Shown here piece by piece: positions 59,401-64,000 of a stretch of 64,000 nucleotides of DNA. Numbering within the stretch: position 1 is the first letter of the stretch; each line of letters starts with the position of its first letter. The notes under the pieces are model-generated. The model did not search any database. It worked only from the letters and a program-made list of their open reading frames with translations, and had not been told where the DNA came from. Location: NCBI GenBank assembly GCA_010015655.1, contig ML976700.1, positions 393,008 through 457,007 of the forward strand. Direction: 5' to 3'. The position numbers and the translations under genes were made by a program. This stretch comes from Bimuria novae-zelandiae CBS 107.79. Its lineage: Eukaryota > Ascomycota > Dothideomycetes > Pleosporales > Didymosphaeriaceae.

Positions 59401-61467
59401 AGGGGGTGAACAGACTAATAACGCATTTAAATTAACATAGTAACAGCTGCCTACCCCTAGACCTACAATGTCTACTACCACAAGCAATTAGACTCCTAAG
59501 AGTAATAAAGTACCTAAGGGCTATCGCTAATGCGGCGAGAGAGCTCCACAAGATGTTAATCTAGATCTAAATAATACAAGTCTTATCCTCACTAGCAAAC
59601 GCAATCGAAAGCAGAAAGATCTTAATAATTTTATAATTTACACATATACTATAGCGCTAGGAGCTATACCTCTTGTTAACTATCTCCGTGTATTCTTAAC
59701 CGAGATTCGCACTATACCTACTATAGATAAGATACTAAGAATCCATTAGTCTCAGCTACCACCTTTACCTAAGGCAGTAAAGCAGCTTAATACATACATA
59801 TTTAGTAATTAATTCCAACGCGCTATAGAGGTTAAATAGTAGGCTCTACGCGCTAAAGGAGTCTTTAAAAAGACTATAAAAATAAAGGCTACTATAGACG
59901 CTGAGGTGCTACTATTAATGTGGGTATTTACGTATAAGATCGACGGAGATGGATACCTCTTACGGTTTAAGGCTTAACTTATTATTTAAGGAGATCTTTA
60001 AGCTCCGCTTAATAACACGTACGCTGCTATACTTGCGATCTATAACTTTCGCGCTTTTATTATAATTGCTAATTACTTTAATTTAGAGCTAAAGTAGTAC
60101 GATGTTCCTACTACCTTCCTAAATGCTAAGATTAATCGGAAGCTATACGCTAAAACACCTAAGCTATTCTACCACACTAAAGGCGAGATTATGCTGGTGC
60201 TCCGCGCCCTATACGGCCTAAAGGAGTTATCACTACTATAGTATAACAAGCTATGCCAACAGCTTGTTAAGCTAGGTCTAAAGCTAGTTAAAGGCTTTCC
60301 TTACTTATACACAAGCCACTGGCTTATCCTATTTGTCTACGTTAACGACATTATTATAGCGTTTCATCGATCAAACGCCTATCTCCACAGGCCCTTTAAG
60401 AAGAATCTGGTGGACCTATACAACATTAAATCTATAGGAGACCTTACCTGGTTTCTCGGAATCTGTATCGTCCGCGATCGAGCGTTGCATAAGACCTGGC
60501 TAGTCTAAGACGCCTTTATTAATAAGGTGTGCGCTCGATTTAGCATTAAGGCTATAGGCAAGGCTCTAGACATCCTACTTACGGAGAACTAGCTATCGCA
60601 GTCTACTAAGGAGCCTAATATTACTTAAATAAAGCTTTATTAATAACTAGTTAGCTTACTTGCATATATCGCTGTCTAGGGTAGACCTAACATTGCTTAA
60701 ACGCACGTTGTGTTTGCTTGCCATCTTACTAACCTAGGACAGTCTCACGTCTCGAAGATACGCCAGACCTAGCGCTACCTACTTAGCATAAAGGCTCTTG
60801 CTCTTAAAGCCTTTGCCAGCACGCAAGACGTGGCTAAGTATCTCTCTAACAATCTAACATACCGTGATCCTCTCTTCTTTAGATTATCTAACGCCTTATA
60901 CGCTAATAAACCTAAGACTTATTAGAGCTCTTAAGATTACGCATTTAAGTTTAGTAGGCTAATAATTAACTAGAAGTTAATAGTGCAGCGCATAGTTATA
61001 AAATTAACTATAGAGTCTAAACTACTCTTGCTCTTACTTGCTACCTTATAAATAGAGGAGTAGATGCGTTTCTTTACTAGCATTAATCTTACGCTTAATT
61101 ATACACCTACTATCTAGTGTAATAATTAGCAGACTGTTAGTATTATCACTAAGTAACAAGACAAGCTCTACATAAAAGTTAAATATGTTAACATCCACCA
61201 GCTTTAGATTCGACAGGAAGTTAAAGCCTCTCGTATTAACGTCTAATAGGTCCCTACTAACCATATGCCTGCCAATGGACTCACGAAGATTCTACCTAAG
61301 CAGAAGTTTATAGAGTTTATCTACTAACTTGGCCTTATTAACATTACTAAGCGCCTAAAAGGACTGCGTTAGGTTAATAAGGACAATCTTAACGCCCTCT
61401 ATATACACTAATACTAATTAGCTGTCGTTAACTTACTAACCTTTAAGTCTACGCTAGCTAGGGGGTG

Positions 61468-61660
61468 TGTCACGGTTTATAGCCCTTACCTTACAAGATA
61501 GTTGCTCTTACCTTGGCATGGTTGCGACTTACCTTCCACCTATTCAGGACTAGTGTTGTTTGTGCCTGCGCACCTATATCTTCTGTAGTTCCTAGATAGT
61601 ATAACCTTAGTTCAATCCTTTAATTTCCCTACGTACTATCCAGCTCTGCTCACCGCGACA
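61468..61660 (+). repeat. copia-2 3' LTR (193 bp)
   Basis: TGTCACGG to GCGACA, followed by TSD CTAAG. Confidence 0.93.
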
Positions 61661-63503
61661 CTAAGCGTATTCCTAATTCGTTACAAAGACTCTTAAACCC
61701 GAATCCTTTCTCGTCGTTGGCTTTTATAACAATTACGTCGCAATCAAACTGCCTCTAGATCCGCCAAATTACGCTAAGTAGCCAGGGACGCAACTCTCCA
61801 GCGTTTCTTATCTTAGTTATTTCTACCTTATTCTTTTTAAAGTACTTGTCTACCGCATAAGTAGCGTACCTATCGTAATTATAGTAGAGCTTTCCGTGCT
61901 CGCGGATTTATAAAACGTTAATAGTAATACGATAAAACAGGCGCTCTACTATATCTACTAGCGTATGCCTAAACACCTACTGCGTAAGCTTCGCCTTGTG
62001 GTAAACCTAGTAATTAAGGTCCTATTGCTCGACGTCCGTTACTTCGACGCTAACTATATTATCTTATAAGTGTTAAATTGCCTCTCTTAATAGATAATTT
62101 TATATAGTATAAGTAAGCTTCGCGCTAAGTTTCTAAGCAGGTTTTAGTATTCTTAATAGCGCTATCTTTATCGTAAAGGTAAATAATATTAGCTTCTTTA
62201 GTCGCTTGCTTGTCTTAACGTTAAGCAACTAGTAGCCCCGCTAGTACTTTAAATAAGTAATTACCCCTAAGCTCCTATACAAAACGTCTTTACTAGAGTT
62301 AAAGTAAATACCTACATCACGACAGCGGCCTAGGCCTATAACGCTTATTAAGAAGCCTAGCACAAAAGCAACGTAAGTAAGTACTAAACTTTTAACACTA
62401 GACAGCGTACAGATAAAGAGGCTAACTTTACCTTAGGCTTTTACTAGAATATAACTTACTTTAGTAGTAATAGTCCTACTATCGTGCTCCTTACGTTACC
62501 TTTCCTAGCCTACCTAGTCCTCTAAGTTAACAATATAAGTATTGCTACCTAGGTCCAGAATCCAGCGGTCCTATAAACTGTTACCCTCTACGATAGCTGC
62601 GACTTTAAGATCTCTAGATAGTAGAGAGTTATTATCTATAAGAATAGCCTCTACTGTAAAATTAGCTATATAAGTGGCTAGAGTAATAAGAGCTTTACCG
62701 TCGTTCGCTATAATTATCTCCTTAATATCTATATTATTACGCTTACGCTATTTGCCTAAGTACTCCTCTACCTTCTCTTTTAAGCCAGCGTTGTTCTTAT
62801 AAGCCTTCTTAATACGCTCTCGTATAGACTTCTTATCCTTAAAGTCTACGCGCCTGCCTTTAGCATATAGGTTAAGGTAATAGTAGTTCTTCTACTAATA
62901 ATAAAATCCACACAAGTAGCTCTTGCCCTTATCGTTAAAGCTATCTTTATCTAACTCTTAGATAGTCTTTGCTACTTAAAGCTCTCCTACTATTACCGTA
63001 AGTTAAAGGGCCCTAGGTCAAGTTATCTATAAGTAGTCCTTATACGTCGCGATCTTGTCTTTTAATAATAGAGTAATTATCTAGCTAGTACGCTATTACT
63101 TAAGATAACTTGCTAGCGCAAGCGCTCTATACTCTAGATCTACTACCTTAATAGTTACTAGAAAATCCTCCACTAATTAGTTATCTACGACGTCTAACAG
63201 CGAAACCGCATACGCCTACCTTATTACGTTAAGCTAGTCCCTTAGCCAAATCTCTATACTCTTATCCCTTAGTAGTACGTATAACTAGTAATACTTCTCT
63301 TTTAGTTCGCGCTTAATTGCGGTTATCGTGAGCGATAAGTGGGCCTTAAGGGTAATTAGATATTTATAAGTAGTATCCTTACCCTATAGTAAGTATAGGT
63401 TACGTTAATATATAGTGCGCGCTATTTTAGAGTTAAAGAGAGTAAGCGCTCTTTACTAATACTTAAATACTAAAAGATCTTACTTATACCTTTAATACAA
63501 GAA

Positions 63504-63791
63504 TTAGTAGCGCGTAAACCCTTTATTATTAAGATCTTGCTTAGTGTAATTTACTAGTATAAGGATTAGTTCCCTATTTACCCCTGCGCGTGGCAACGCG
63601 TCTTTTAGCTCTAGCGGAGTGGGCGCTATTAATTGCTTCAAATCTGCCTCCGGCACGTCAGGATCTACATACTCCCACAGCCTATACTGTTGCGCTATAT
63701 CTTTACGCAAAAATAACCAAGCTTGCCAGTCCTTAGGCGTCTCAAGGATCACTCCTATCGCTTAGGATGCTGCCTGCAATTCGGCCGTCAT
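63504..63791 (-). pseudogene. N-terminal part of copia-1 gag
   Basis: ATG at 63,791 opens MTAELQAAS, then TAA (63,764-63,762, where CAA Gln is expected), then an 80-codon open stretch with ETPKDWQAWLFLRKD, as at the start of copia Gag proteins. It lies about 115 bp after the 5' LTR, the normal leader distance. Part of the inactive copia-1. Confidence 0.75.
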
Positions 63792-63892
63792 CGTAATTGT
63801 ATGGAGAGGGCAAACAAATGGTATGTGTAAAAGATTAGACGACTAAGAGCGATCACTAACTGCAATAGCTAAGTTGCCCGACAAAACACTAT

Positions 63893-63906
63893 GCCGGGCT
63901 CATAAC
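63893..63906 (-). promoter_or_regulatory. copia-1 primer-binding site, half-tRNA(iMet) type
   Basis: On the minus strand GTTATGAGCCCGGC abuts the 5' LTR. Its complement contains GGGCTCATAAC, the anticodon-arm sequence of initiator tRNA-Met. Not altered by RIP. Confidence 0.7.
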
Positions 63907-64000
63907 TGTGAACCAAATAACTAATGTATATCCCCCTCTGCCTCTAGAGGTAAGCTATCTCCTATATACCCAGGCGCAAACATCCTAGATAACTGGCAAA
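63907..64000 (-). repeat. copia-1 5' LTR, partial (94 of about 196 bp)
   Basis: TGTGAACC onwards, identical over all 94 visible bases to 53,074-53,167. It continues past the window end. Confidence 0.9.

Larger units (their letters stand above)
56206..61660 (+). mobile_element. Copia-2, Ty1/copia LTR retrotransposon nested in copia-1
   Basis: 5,455 bp with 193-bp LTRs and TSD CTAAG (56,201-56,205 and 61,661-61,665). Plus-strand order: primer-binding site at 56,399, gag 56,850-57,880 with a Cys-rich knuckle near 57,410-57,490, protease near 57,895 (VDLGSNTYVIN), integrase 58,520-59,240 (ALGWKTPYEVV near 58,985; RPISYRAYVYN), RT 59,880-60,540 (LYGLKE near 60,215; VYVNDII near 60,340, the usual YVDD), RNase H 60,620-61,440. 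Polypurine tract GCTAGGGGGTG before the 3' LTR. Stops at Gln/Trp sites; a catalytic Asp has become Asn. Inactive. Confidence 0.93.
53074..64000 (-). mobile_element. Copia-1, Ty1/copia LTR retrotransposon (minus strand), RIP-inactivated, runs off the window
   Basis: Minus-oriented element. Its 3' LTR is 53,074-53,269 and its 5' LTR starts at 63,907 and leaves the window. Left TSD candidate CCTGC (53,069-53,073). Minus-strand order: primer-binding site 63,893-63,906, gag from ATG 63,791 with TAA at 63,764-63,762 then ILETPKDWQAWLFLRKDIAQ; protease near 62,560-62,520 (WILDLGSNTYIVN, Ser of DSG lost); integrase part 62,500-61,666; copia-2 in between; RT and RNase H 56,200-53,450 (RNase H block PVIIYNN...QIVGIVNK near 53,645-53,605). 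Without copia-2 about 5.57 kb. Inactive. Confidence 0.88.

Overview
This window comes from a filamentous ascomycete (Pezizomycotina, possibly Dothideomycetes). The evidence is short GT..AG introns of 40-60 nt with CTAAC/CTGAC branch sites, a HET-domain gene, a Clr5-domain gene, Fot1/pogo, Tc1, chromovirus, Tad-like LINE and copia elements, and RIP (repeat-induced point mutation). The repeats are full of TpA, their reading frames are broken almost only by TAG/TAA where Gln or Trp codons are expected, and copies differ almost only by transitions. The genome is two-speed: GC-normal gene segments alternate with AT-rich transposon nests.

Layout. (1) 1-14,460, gene-bearing: an SCP2-type thiolase (+), a long gene-poor stretch, a secreted/transmembrane kelch-repeat protein with 7 exons and a polyQ tail (+), an alpha/beta hydrolase (+), a GPI-type fasciclin protein with 3 exons (+), then two minus-strand genes beside the AT-rich block that both carry inactivating lesions: a Zn2Cys6 regulator and a dialkylglycine-decarboxylase-like aminotransferase. 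(2) 14,774-27,130, TE nest 1: degenerate pogo-like DNA and a long inverted repeat, split by chromovirus Gypsy-1 (16,305-25,436, TSD CACAG). Gypsy-1 itself holds two solo LTRs, a 240-bp unknown insertion and a Tc1/mariner element. (3) 27,130-32,158, host DNA: a minus-strand Clr5-TPR gene, RIP-damaged and split by a 5'-truncated LINE with a 12-bp TSD. (4) 32,161-49,559, TE nest 2: two Fot1/pogo elements side by side sharing one TA. Pogo-A is split by Gypsy-2 (TSD CTATA) and Pogo-B by a long LINE. (5) 49,562-53,073, host DNA: a minus-strand ankyrin-HET gene whose 5' part is cut off by (6) copia-1 (53,074 to beyond the window end), which contains copia-2 (56,206-61,660, TSD CTAAG).

Removing the nested elements gives a consistent picture. 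The stripped lengths agree within families (Pogo-A 2,114 and Pogo-B 2,108 bp; Gypsy-1 about 6,980 and Gypsy-2 7,088 bp). Nest 2 collapses to one TA, so the HET gene and the Clr5-TPR gene, both NLR-like or incompatibility-type repeat proteins, were once neighbours on the same strand about 460 bp apart. The coding genes in region 1 are otherwise ordinary metabolic and cell-surface functions. No RNA genes or CRISPR arrays were recognised. Domain calls rest on reading motifs by eye; no database search was run.
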